Source: Planctomycetota bacterium (GTDB lineage Bacteria; Planctomycetota; Uabimicrobiia; Uabimicrobiales; Uabimicrobiaceae). Taken from it: a stretch of 51,678 bases of DNA. The translations under genes were made by a program, and so were the position numbers. The notes below the pieces were generated by a model. The model ran no database searches and had not been told where the DNA came from. It was given only the letters and a program-made list of their open reading frames with translations. Of the stretch, positions 1-7,546 are shown piece after piece (positions within the stretch are counted from its first letter, which is position 1; every line of letters starts with the position of its first letter). The stretch is from positions 1-51,678 of the forward strand of contig JAJDCR010000123.1 of the NCBI GenBank assembly GCA_029260735.1, read 5' to 3'.

Positions 1-660
1 CTTGGATAGTGGTTTCGGGCATAGCAGTAGGCCTTGGAACCATAATGTCGACATCGGAATCATCGTCATCGTCGTCATCATCTAGTCCAACTTGGATAGT
101 GGTTTCGGGCATAGCAGTAGGCCTTGGAACCATAATGTCGACATCGGAATCGTCGTCATCGTCGTCGTCATCTAGTCCAACTTGGATAGTGGTTTCGGGC
201 ATAGCGGTAGGCCTTGGAACCATGATATCGACATCAGAAGCATCGTCATCATCGTCATCATCTAGTCCAACTTGGATAGTGGTTTCGGGCATAGCAGTAG
301 GCCTTGGAACCATGATATCGACATCAGAATCATCGTCATCATCGTCATCATCTAGTCCAACTTGGATAGTGGTTTCGGGCATAGCAGTAGGTCTTGGGAC
401 CATAATATCGACATCAGAATCATCGTCATCATCGTCGTCATCGTCATCTAATCCAACTTGAATAGTGGTTTCGGGCATAGCGGTAGGTCTTGGGACCATA
501 ATATCGACATCAGAATCATCGTCATCATCGTCGTCATCGTCATCTAATCCAACTTGGATAGTGGTTTCGGGCATTGCGATCGGTTTTGGAGCTATCCTGA
601 TTTCAGGATCAGAATCGTCATCGTCATCGTCATCTAGTCCCACCTGAATTGTAGTTTCTG
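1..660 (-). repeat. In-frame 90/96-bp tandem repeats
   Basis: Copies start at 1, 91, 181, 271, 361, 457, 553 and about 643. The spacing is 90 bp, with two 96-bp units that carry two additional Asp codons. Every period is a multiple of three, so repeat number can change without breaking the frame. Copies 1-5 are almost identical; the copy near 643 is diverged, suggesting expansion towards the 3' end of the gene. The array continues past the window edge. Confidence 0.95.
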
Positions 661-1654
661 GCATCGGATTGGACTGAGGAGCAAAAAAATCTCCTCCTTC
701 AATGAGAGAAATTTCGGAAGCCGACTCTTCCTCTTCGTAAGCAGAAGAGGATACACTAGAAATTTTCTTCGAAGAGGTAAGCGGAGAAAGCGGTTCAGGT
801 GATTTAATAATAGGTAACTCTGCATCAGAGTCATCGTCATCATAGTCACTACCACTATCTATCTTGATAGTCATTTCGCCTTGTCCCGAGATTTTTTGAC
901 TTGAGAAAGTTGAATCATCGTCATCATCTAGACCAATTTGAATAGTCACCTCTTGAGGACGAGAACTATTAGGAGTATTTTCTAGAACAAGAAGGCTAGG
1001 AGATTCATCGTCGTCATCATCATCGTCATCATAAGAACCCAGCTCTATAGTCACTTCAGTTGTCTGCACGTCTCCTTCAGGAGTAGCACTTCCATATACT
1101 AACATTTCCTCAGAAGCAAAATCCTCATCATCTAGTATGTTATCTCCCAGCTCAATAGTAACCTCAGTAGGAGGCATAATGGAAATAGCAGGGACAATTT
1201 TTTCTTCTGGAGCTTCTGGGGCTACAGAAATTGCTATCGGTGCAGCAGAAACCTTTTTGTCTTCTTTCTTAAACCCTTGGTAAGATTGGGCTTCCTGGAT
1301 AACTTCTTTTACTTGTTTAACATGGGTTTGTCCTCGTTGAGGAACAATAACAACCGTTTTGCAAGTTTTACAGGGGAATTTCTTTCCAATATCATCGTCG
1401 GTAATTCGATACATAGTGTTACAACTACTGCAATGCACAGTTCTTTTGTGTTGGGGAGCCTGAAGAATTCGAGGAAGCTCTGCTTCAGTGATAATACCTT
1501 TTTCAATAACAATTTGGGATAATGTAAGTTTTTCCCCAGGAGACTTTTTTCTAAGATCATCTAATTCATCTAAAATTTGTTGCATCTTTAGCTTAGAGAG
1601 CATCTGCTTATTAATTAGCTCACGAGCTAGTTTCATATCATTTTCATTGGCCAC
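1..1654 (-). CDS. Zinc-ribbon protein with Asp-rich tandem-repeat tail (3' end outside window)
   Basis: This minus-strand frame stays open from a GTG at 1654 to the left edge of the window (551 codons seen, no stop). The GTG follows an AGAAGG ribosome site at 9 nt; an in-frame TGA lies just upstream, so GTG is the first usable start. Residues 1-60 are helical and include a stretch resembling the MshEN-type pattern (IVIEKGIITEAELPRIL). Next comes a four-cysteine zinc ribbon (CSSC...CKTC) like the MJ0042 type. The rest is built from repeats of a short (E/P)xTIxxG element followed by runs of Asp: four degenerate copies (EVTIELGD, EVTIELGS, EVTIQIGL, EMTIKIDS) and then near-identical 30-32 residue copies with PETTIQVGL. 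Function unknown; the acidic tail suggests binding of cations or basic proteins (inference). The plus-strand Ser-rich frames over the same DNA are shadows. Confidence 0.85.
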   Translation of the reverse strand, partial: MANENDMKLARELINKQMLSKLKMQQILDELDDLRKKSPGEKLTLSQIVIEKGIITEAELPRILQAPQHKRTVHCSSCNTMYRITDDDIGKKFPCKTCKTVVIVPQRGQTHVKQVKEVIQEAQSYQGFKKEDKKVSAAPIAISVAPEAPEEKIVPAISIMPPTEVTIELGDNILDDEDFASEEMLVYGSATPEGDVQTTEVTIELGSYDDDDDDDDESPSLLVLENTPNSSRPQEVTIQIGLDDDDDSTFSSQKISGQGEMTIKIDSGSDYDDDDSDAELPIIKSPEPLSPLTSSKKISSVSSSAYEEEESASEISLIEGGDFFAPQSNPMPETTIQVGLDDDDDDDSDPEIRIAPKPIAMPETTIQVGLDDDDDDDDDDSDVDIMVPRPTAMPETTIQVGLDDDDDDDDDDSDVDIMVPRPTAMPETTIQVGLDDDDDDDDSDVDIMVPRPTAMPETTIQVGLDDDDDDDASDVDIMVPRPTAMPETTIQVGLDDDDDDDDSDVDIMVPRPTAMPETTIQVGLDDDDDDDDSDVDIMVPRPTAMPETTIQ

Positions 1655-1741
1655 GTTTTTCTGCCTTCTGCATCATGGGAAAAATTCCGAGTTATTTTGC
1701 TTGCTATTTTTTAGAGAGAGTCTGATATTCTATCTTTATTA

Positions 1742-1770
1742 ATTCTAACGCTACATTCTTATGATGTCAA
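1742..1770 (-). promoter_or_regulatory. Sigma70-type promoter for the Asp-rich repeat gene
   Basis: Read on the minus strand: TTGACA at 1770-1765, 17-nt spacer, TAGAAT at 1747-1742. It lies about 90 nt upstream of the GTG start at 1654. The -35 box is one arm of a 9-bp inverted repeat whose other arm overlaps the -35 box of the divergent uvrC promoter. Confidence 0.75.
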
Positions 1771-1811
1771 GCTCAGAAAATCCACGGAAGATGTCCAAAG
1801 GAAGCTTTCTC

Positions 1812-1840
1812 TTGACATCTTTTTAATATTTGGATATATC
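1812..1840 (+). promoter_or_regulatory. Sigma70-type promoter for uvrC
   Basis: TTGACA at 1812-1817, 17-nt spacer, TATATC at 1835-1840, about 60 nt before the uvrC ATG. CTTGACATC at 1811-1819 is the exact inverse of GATGTCAAG at 1763-1771, and a third related site (GATGTC) is at 1790-1795, so one regulator could act on both divergent promoters (inference). Confidence 0.7.
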
Positions 1841-1898
1841 ATTTAATAGCAATTCAAGAGTATTTTCCCAGACTTTTCTTCGAAAGTAAAAAAATACA

Positions 1899-3200
1899 AT
1901 GGATCTACAAGAAACGATTTCATCTCTTCCCAAGGTTCCAGGGGTTTATCTAATGAAAGATAATCAAGGGAAAGTAATCTATGTGGGAAAAGCAAAATCT
2001 CTTAAAGATCGAGTAAATAGCTATTTTCAAGAATCGACTGTTCACCCTCCTAAAATAGAATGTTTGGTAGAGCAAATTGAAAGTGTGGATTATCTAGAAA
2101 CTGAATCGGAAATAGATGCTTTAATACTAGAGTCTAGGCTAATTAAGGATATTCAACCAAAGTACAATACTCGACAGAAAGATAGCAAAAGCTATCCTTA
2201 CATTCTTATTTCCAAAGAAAATTTTCCTAGAGTTTTAATCGGACGGGAAAATGACTATCCCAAAGATAAATACAAATTTTTTGGTCCTTTTGTTGATAGC
2301 TATGGATTAAAAAAATCATTTCCTCTGCTTCAAAAAATTTTCAAGTTTCGCACTTGTCATCTCGACATTAAACCAAAGCACAAAGAAAATCGTTTTTTCC
2401 GCCCCTGTCTTCTCGCTTCCATTAAGTATTGTTCTGCCCCTTGTAACAATAGAATAGAAGAAGAAGAATACCAAAAAAACATCAAAGCATTTGAGCGTTT
2501 TTTAAAGGGCAAACGTAAACAAGTGATTGCTGAGCTAGAGAAAGAGATGAAAGAAGCGGCCGCAGAGTGGCAGTTTGAAAAAGCGGCTGAACTGAGAGAT
2601 CAAATCAAAGCTCTTAATAGTTTAGATAAACAGGCAAAGATGGGAGATTTTATCCCGGGAGGAATGCTTCATTTAGATCCTCAAATGGGGCTGAAAATGC
2701 TCCAAGATGTTTTGGAAATGCCAGAGATTCCTAGAGTCATTGAGGGAATTGATATTTCTCATCATGGGGGGAAAGATGCCGTTGGAAGTTTAGTTTGCTT
2801 TGTTGATGGAATTCCCTACAGAGAAGGGTACCGACGCTACAAAATCCAATCTCAAACAGCTTGGTCAGATGACTATCAAATGCTTCGGGAAGTTTTTCGC
2901 CGGAGGTTTCTAGGGCAAGATAAAGATCGTAAGCCGCCTGATATTTTTTTAGTCGATGGAGGGAAAGGGCAACTTTCCTCGGTTTTAGCTGAGTTGCAAA
3001 AGTGGGACATTAAGATACCTATGCTTCTTTCTTTAGCTAAAAAAAGAGAAGAAGTTTTTCTTCCAGGCTATAAAAAACCCTTAGATATACCAGACAATTC
3101 CGTAGCTCATCACCTTTTGTGTCATGTCCGCGATGAATCTCATCGCTTTGCCCAAGGTTATCATCATTTACTAAAACGAAAGAATGTGAAAAAAAAATAG
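1899..3200 (+). CDS. uvrC: UvrC, short form of the excinuclease nuclease subunit
   Basis: UvrC makes the two incisions around DNA damage with UvrA/UvrB in nucleotide excision repair. Visible parts: GIY-YIG nuclease at about 14-92 (GVYLMKD, VIYVGKAKSL), a cysteine cluster (FRTC, RPC, CSAPC) fitting an Fe-S site, a UVR UvrB-contact motif at about 204-239 (EWQFEKAAELRDQIKAL), and an RNase H-like nuclease domain with Asp in GIDISHH, Asp in DIFLVDGGKGQ and His in RDESHRFA. At 433 residues it is much shorter than the usual 600 or so: the linker between UVR and the second nuclease is nearly absent and the C-terminal helix-hairpin-helix domain is missing, the protein ending soon after RDESHRFA. The known catalytic positions look intact, so I read it as functional. 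The next gene begins 11 nt downstream. Confidence 0.93.
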   Translation: MDLQETISSLPKVPGVYLMKDNQGKVIYVGKAKSLKDRVNSYFQESTVHPPKIECLVEQIESVDYLETESEIDALILESRLIKDIQPKYNTRQKDSKSYPYILISKENFPRVLIGRENDYPKDKYKFFGPFVDSYGLKKSFPLLQKIFKFRTCHLDIKPKHKENRFFRPCLLASIKYCSAPCNNRIEEEEYQKNIKAFERFLKGKRKQVIAELEKEMKEAAAEWQFEKAAELRDQIKALNSLDKQAKMGDFIPGGMLHLDPQMGLKMLQDVLEMPEIPRVIEGIDISHHGGKDAVGSLVCFVDGIPYREGYRRYKIQSQTAWSDDYQMLREVFRRRFLGQDKDRKPPDIFLVDGGKGQLSSVLAELQKWDIKIPMLLSLAKKREEVFLPGYKKPLDIPDNSVAHHLLCHVRDESHRFAQGYHHLLKRKNVKKK

Positions 3201-3211
3201 GGAGAATCTTC

Positions 3212-3970
3212 GTGGGAAAAGAAAAAAACAATGTAACAAAAAGAATTTCTCTGGAAGAAAAACAAAAAAAGAATAACACTACAAGAAGATATTCTCTGGA
3301 AGAAAAACGAAAAAGAAGAAATACAAGAAAGAGAACTTCTTCTCAGAAAAAAGAGAAAACACACCCTTTTTGGACATATTTCCCCATAGGCTTACTTTTT
3401 ATTTGTTTGGGGGCTTATTTTTTTTCGAACTTTTTTACTCTTTTTGATGCTTTCGCGGCATTCATTTTTATTCTCAACGTTGTTAATGGAGCTCGCCATG
3501 GGATACAGGACTTCTTTAGCTTTAGTAGCACTATCATAGCTTTTGCTTGTGCCGTATTTGGCTACCATTGGCTCTACGAGACAACACAAATTACTTTTGG
3601 AACTGGTAATCCCATCTCAGGGCGTATAGGTTTTTTTATGATACTACTTGTGGGAAGTTGGTTCGCATGCCAATACGCATCTTATGCTCTACTTAAAGCC
3701 AAGAAAAAACTACCTAAAATTCTCTGGGCAGGAACCTATATAATGGGAGCCATAACAGGGATGGTGAGAGGCTTGATTTTTCTCTACATGCTCGTGGCTA
3801 TTTTGCGATTAGCCATTCTAAGTAAGTTTCCTGACGCCCTTTCCTACCAACAATCTTTGGTTCATAAACTTGGAACCAACCTCAACGAAAAATATGAAGT
3901 CAGTAAAAAAATTGAGAATGCTGTGATTAGGGAAGTTCGACGTGTGATTGGGAAAGCAGAGGAAGAGTAG
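3212..3970 (+). CDS. CvpA-like membrane protein with basic N-terminal tail
   Basis: GTG start; the ribosome site GGGAG overlaps the uvrC stop region, so the two genes are co-transcribed. The first 50 residues are strongly basic and hold a duplicated SLEEK(Q/R)K(K/R) element, visible as a DNA repeat. Then come about four membrane segments (TYFPIGLLFICLGAYFF, AAFIFILNVVNGARHG, IGFFMILLVGSWFACQYASY, YIMGAITGMVRGLIFLYMLV). The pattern of NGARHGIQDFFSF, followed by a late GxxxGMVRGL helix, resembles the CvpA (colicin V production) family, whose function is poorly defined. The cytoplasmic tail is charged. The family assignment is moderate; a membrane protein is certain. Confidence 0.65.
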   Translation: MGKEKNNVTKRISLEEKQKKNNTTRRYSLEEKRKRRNTRKRTSSQKKEKTHPFWTYFPIGLLFICLGAYFFSNFFTLFDAFAAFIFILNVVNGARHGIQDFFSFSSTIIAFACAVFGYHWLYETTQITFGTGNPISGRIGFFMILLVGSWFACQYASYALLKAKKKLPKILWAGTYIMGAITGMVRGLIFLYMLVAILRLAILSKFPDALSYQQSLVHKLGTNLNEKYEVSKKIENAVIREVRRVIGKAEEE

Positions 3971-3971
3971 G

Positions 3972-4007
3972 GACGTGCGGTGAGCCCATTGTGGGCGTCC
4001 GCAACGT
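3972..4007. terminator. Hairpin between convergent genes
   Basis: An interrupted stem (GACG, TGCGG, GCCCA pairing with TGGGC, CCGCA, CGTC around a TTG loop) sits in the 59-bp gap between the convergent cvpA-like and kinase genes. A short T-rich stretch follows on the plus strand, so it could stop transcription from either side. Confidence 0.6.
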
Positions 4008-4029
4008 CTTATTTCACAGTAGATAAAAT

Positions 4030-6027
4030 CTATAAACACTGCTCCAGGTCGTGCATGAAATCATAAATACATGCATAGCGCTTGTTTACATCTGTATTCA
4101 AAGCTTTACGAATAATCTGGGAAATATTTTCTTCGGTGTGAGGAACCTCTGAAATTTGAGTGCTAGAAATAGCCATGATGATATCACGAATATTCCCATC
4201 AAAGAGGGGTTCTTGAGCGTAAAGCTCATACGCAATTGCGCCTAAACTCCAGATATCACAACGATGATCAACAGGAGTTTCATGGATAAGTTCAGGAGAA
4301 AAATAGCGGAGTCGATTGGGCTTAATACTGGCTTTCATATTGAGAGAGTTGCCAATTTTTTTATGCAGAGAATGGAATTGATCTTTACTTTTCTTTTTGG
4401 GCTCCTCCACATCAGGCGAAGCAAGTATCTTTTTGATTTTGCTCCAAAGACTGGTGGGTTCCCGCTCAATACGTTGTTCGCGCCAGCCCCCAAACTTTGT
4501 AAAAGAAAAGTCGTTGAGCTTGACATCTCCATCCAACCCAATCTGAATAATTTCGGGAGTAATAGAGCGGAGAACAAAGTTTTGCTCAAAAAATACAGTA
4601 ATAGCTTTGGCAATCGAATATAGAATATATACTTTTTCCTCGTGGCTAGGATTTTCCTTTGTCATCAAATCCGCCAAAGAAAGATTAGGTTCGTAATCAA
4701 GAAGGAAGTGGTAGTACTTAATTTCCTTGTGGCGAAAAAAGCTAAAATCATGAACATTAAGGAGCTGAGGGGACGATATCCATTGAACTAAATCAACTCC
4801 ACGTTCAATGCGATTAATCATCTGCATCCACTCATCTTCAGGGTAGTCTTCTCTTGCAATAGGAAGTCGGCGAAAGACTTTTGCGTCTAGATCCTCTTTA
4901 CGAATTCCTAGGTAGTAGTCTCCAAAATCATCGTGAGAAATTTTTCCCACTCGGTAGTTTTTGATTTTTTGCTTACCCACTCTAAACTTAGAAAGAAGAG
5001 TTTCCGCTTTCCATATGGTTTTTTTGTAGTGGATGGCTTTTCTTGTCCGAAGGTCTTCGATAATATTATCGCTAATTTCCAAGGAAGACTGTCCTTCTTT
5101 ATTGGTATAGTAAGGATAAGAAAGCATATGGTCTTGGATTCTTTTTGCTAGCTTTCTTTTTCCCTCTGAAAGAAGTTCTTCAAAGTTTGAGTATATCTTA
5201 ACTTGTCCAGTCGCTTTTTTTGCTTTTTCTAAATCACTGATCAAACGATCTGCACTATGGTAGCGATTTTTGCGGCTTTTTTGCAGGAGCTTTACTAAAA
5301 TTTGAGAGATATCCGCAGGAAGATTTTTTGGTATTTGAAGATTGCCATAGAGATGCCCACGAATGACCTGAGGAATAAGACCACAATAAGGTGGCTTACC
5401 AACGATAGCATGATAGAGAGTCGCTCCTAAAGAGTAGAGGTCACTTTCAAAACGCCATTCGTTATCATAACCCTCTGGTGGCATATACAGAGGAGTTCCC
5501 AACAACACACCTGTTTTTGTAATACCTGGCTCACTGTAGACTTTGGCAATCCCAAAGTCGCTCAGTTTAATTTGAGTTTCAGAAATTAATATATTAGAAG
5601 GCTTGATGTCTCTATGGAGAATACGAGCTTCTTTCATTTTACGAAGAGCTTTCGCAACGGCAATTCCAATATCACAAGCATCTACAATAGGAATACGGCC
5701 GTCCTTCTGGAGTTTTTGAGCTAAGCTTTCTCCTTTAATGTACTCCATAGATAAAAAGACAACTTTGTCATCATCTCCTTCGCTTAGTCCTAAATCTTTT
5801 CTATAGGCTGTTCCCACATCGTACAATTTAACGATATGATCATGATCCACAGCCATCAAGGCTCGAATTTCTCTCCGAATACGTTTTCTTTGGCTCTCAT
5901 CATCCCCGAAGTTTTCAAATACCTTGAGAGCGACAATGCGTTTATCTTCTAGAGATTCTGCTTTATATACTTTTCCAGCAACACCTTGCCCTAGCATGGA
6001 ACTAATTTGGTATTTTTGCGTGCCCAA
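4030..6027 (-). CDS. Tandem Ser/Thr protein kinase-pseudokinase
   Basis: TTG start chosen because AAGGAG lies 7 nt upstream and the kinase fold begins at residue 7. The first kinase domain (about 7-270) is complete: glycine loop GQGVAGKV (13-20), ATP lysine K35 in VALK, catalytic HRDIKPSN (138-145), DFG (157-159), and a PPE variant of the APE motif. A linker of about 100 residues leads to a second kinase-like domain (about 375-665) in which HRD is replaced by LRS and DFG by DFS, while SPEL, CDIWSLGAIAYEL and a C-terminal arginine motif remain. The second copy is thus predicted to be catalytically dead and may regulate or scaffold the first. No membrane segment is seen, so it is cytoplasmic. 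It is transcribed alone, divergently from hutI. Confidence 0.92.
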   Translation of the reverse strand: MGTQKYQISSMLGQGVAGKVYKAESLEDKRIVALKVFENFGDDESQRKRIRREIRALMAVDHDHIVKLYDVGTAYRKDLGLSEGDDDKVVFLSMEYIKGESLAQKLQKDGRIPIVDACDIGIAVAKALRKMKEARILHRDIKPSNILISETQIKLSDFGIAKVYSEPGITKTGVLLGTPLYMPPEGYDNEWRFESDLYSLGATLYHAIVGKPPYCGLIPQVIRGHLYGNLQIPKNLPADISQILVKLLQKSRKNRYHSADRLISDLEKAKKATGQVKIYSNFEELLSEGKRKLAKRIQDHMLSYPYYTNKEGQSSLEISDNIIEDLRTRKAIHYKKTIWKAETLLSKFRVGKQKIKNYRVGKISHDDFGDYYLGIRKEDLDAKVFRRLPIAREDYPEDEWMQMINRIERGVDLVQWISSPQLLNVHDFSFFRHKEIKYYHFLLDYEPNLSLADLMTKENPSHEEKVYILYSIAKAITVFFEQNFVLRSITPEIIQIGLDGDVKLNDFSFTKFGGWREQRIEREPTSLWSKIKKILASPDVEEPKKKSKDQFHSLHKKIGNSLNMKASIKPNRLRYFSPELIHETPVDHRCDIWSLGAIAYELYAQEPLFDGNIRDIIMAISSTQISEVPHTEENISQIIRKALNTDVNKRYACIYDFMHDLEQCL

Positions 6028-6096
6028 AACCTATCTCCTTGCCCCTTTGGGACAACAAAATCAATGAAAAATTAAAAGTATTCAAAAGGATGGTTA

Positions 6097-6125
6097 ATTT
6101 TAGCAAATTTGTTTTTCTAACGCAA
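6097..6125 (-). promoter_or_regulatory. Putative promoter of the tandem kinase gene
   Basis: Minus strand: TTGCGT at 6125-6120, 17-nt spacer, TAAAAT at 6102-6097, about 70 nt before the TTG start. The rest of the 6028-6262 divergent gap holds no convincing gene. Confidence 0.5.
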
Positions 6126-6262
6126 TCGGGAAAACATCTCTTTCTTGAGACTATGGGGAAACGCTTGATTTATCAAAGATCTTGGACTAAAATAGAGCTG
6201 GATATATCCCTTGCCAGTATTATTTTTTATTCATAATGACTTCCTGATTGGAAAGGCCGAGT

Positions 6263-7534
6263 ATGAGTTCCCAGACGAACGCTGATCTTATTATTTTTAA
6301 TATAAAACAACTCTTAACTGTACCCCATAAACCATCTGGAGAAGAAGAAAATGATTTACTAGGCTTAGTTGAGGGGGCAGCCATTGCTCTTTCGGAAGGA
6401 AGAATCGTTTTTTTGGGGAAAGAAGAAGAGGTACGAGCCCAGGTAAATCCTTCTTTGATTAAATTGGAAATAGATGCTGGAGGAGGAGTTGTTACCCCTT
6501 GCTTGATGGATTGCCATACTCATCTGAGTGGTTTCCCCTATGGACGAGCCGACGATTTTACTGCTCGGGTTTATAAAGATAGCGATTATGCAAATATTGC
6601 TCGTAAAGGAGGAGGAATACTAACTACTGTGCGAGAAACTCGCGCTTGCCCAGAAGAGCGTCTTCTCTCTTACGGAAAGAGAATATTAAACGAATTTATG
6701 CGCCATGGAGTAGGAACAATAGAAGGGAAAAGTGGCTACAGCTTAGATGCTTCCGGAGAGCTCCGCCAACTAAAACTCCTAGACCAACTAGATAAATCTC
6801 ACCCAATGTCCATTTTCCCCACATACTTAGCTCATATGGTTCCTCCCGAAAAAAAAGAGCAGCGCGAAAGTTATCTTACCTATATTATTCATGAAATTTT
6901 GCCCCAAGTCCTTCCCTTTGCTCGGGGAATTGATGTTTTTTGTGACCCTATCGCCTTTAACCGAGAGGAAAGTCTCCAGATCTTGAAGGCCGGTACCGAA
7001 AAAGGATTGCTAGCCTCGGCTCATGTTGACCAGACAGCCCCCTTCCAAGCGGTGGAAGCTTTAGCTTCTTCTGCCACCAGCTTGAGTCATTTAGAGAACA
7101 TTAGCGAAGAGGGAATTGCTCAAATGAAAGCACAAAACACTGTCGGAATTGTTTTTCCTAGCTGCTCTTTTCACTTAGATCTTCCCTTTGCCCCCGCAAA
7201 TAGACTTTTGAGAGAAGGCATTGACTTTGCTCTTTCGACAGACTGGAACCCTGGTTCCTCTCCTTGCTCCAGTCTTCTTTTTGTTGCCTACCTTGCTGCT
7301 AAAAAAATGAAGATGCCCCCCGCTCAAATCATCCGCAGTTTAACTCTTCATCCTGCTAGAGCCTTGGGATTAGATCAAGAAATTGGCCACCTAGGATTGG
7401 GTTACAAGGCCGACCTCAGTATCTTCCAACTGGATGATTGGCGAGATTTGATTACTCAATGCAGTAATCCTCCCGGAGTTACCGTAATAAAGAATGGAAA
7501 AACTGTTTGGGCAAATGATTGTTTACTAAAATAG
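6263..7534 (+). CDS. hutI: Imidazolonepropionase (HutI-like amidohydrolase)
   Basis: HutI opens the imidazolone ring of 4-imidazolone-5-propanoate in histidine breakdown, giving N-formimino-glutamate. The 423-residue protein shows the family signature: metal ligands in CHTHLSG, in SAHVDQ and in STDWNPGSSP; substrate-region motifs RxxDDFTAR, GGGILTTVRETRA, EGKSGYSLD, YLAHMVP and SLSHLENIS; and the C-terminal ARALGLD...GHLGLGYKADL element that closes the beta-sandwich. I chose ATG 6263, which has GGAAAGG at 6-7 nt, rather than a TTG five codons upstream. No other hut genes are in the window. The enzyme is followed after 12 nt by a RetSat-type oxidoreductase, probably co-transcribed, although no pathway link between them is evident. 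Confidence 0.88.
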   Translation: MSSQTNADLIIFNIKQLLTVPHKPSGEEENDLLGLVEGAAIALSEGRIVFLGKEEEVRAQVNPSLIKLEIDAGGGVVTPCLMDCHTHLSGFPYGRADDFTARVYKDSDYANIARKGGGILTTVRETRACPEERLLSYGKRILNEFMRHGVGTIEGKSGYSLDASGELRQLKLLDQLDKSHPMSIFPTYLAHMVPPEKKEQRESYLTYIIHEILPQVLPFARGIDVFCDPIAFNREESLQILKAGTEKGLLASAHVDQTAPFQAVEALASSATSLSHLENISEEGIAQMKAQNTVGIVFPSCSFHLDLPFAPANRLLREGIDFALSTDWNPGSSPCSSLLFVAYLAAKKMKMPPAQIIRSLTLHPARALGLDQEIGHLGLGYKADLSIFQLDDWRDLITQCSNPPGVTVIKNGKTVWANDCLLK

Positions 7535-7546
7535 GAGAAAGAAACA

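Noticed and set aside
9..647. Ser-rich repeated reading frames on the plus strand
   Set aside because: They are the antisense of the Asp codons of the minus-strand repeat gene, which has a promoter, ribosome site and a non-repetitive zinc-ribbon N-terminus.
6039..6236. Small plus-strand frame in the kinase-hutI gap
   Set aside because: No ribosome site, no recognisable features, and it overlaps the kinase promoter.
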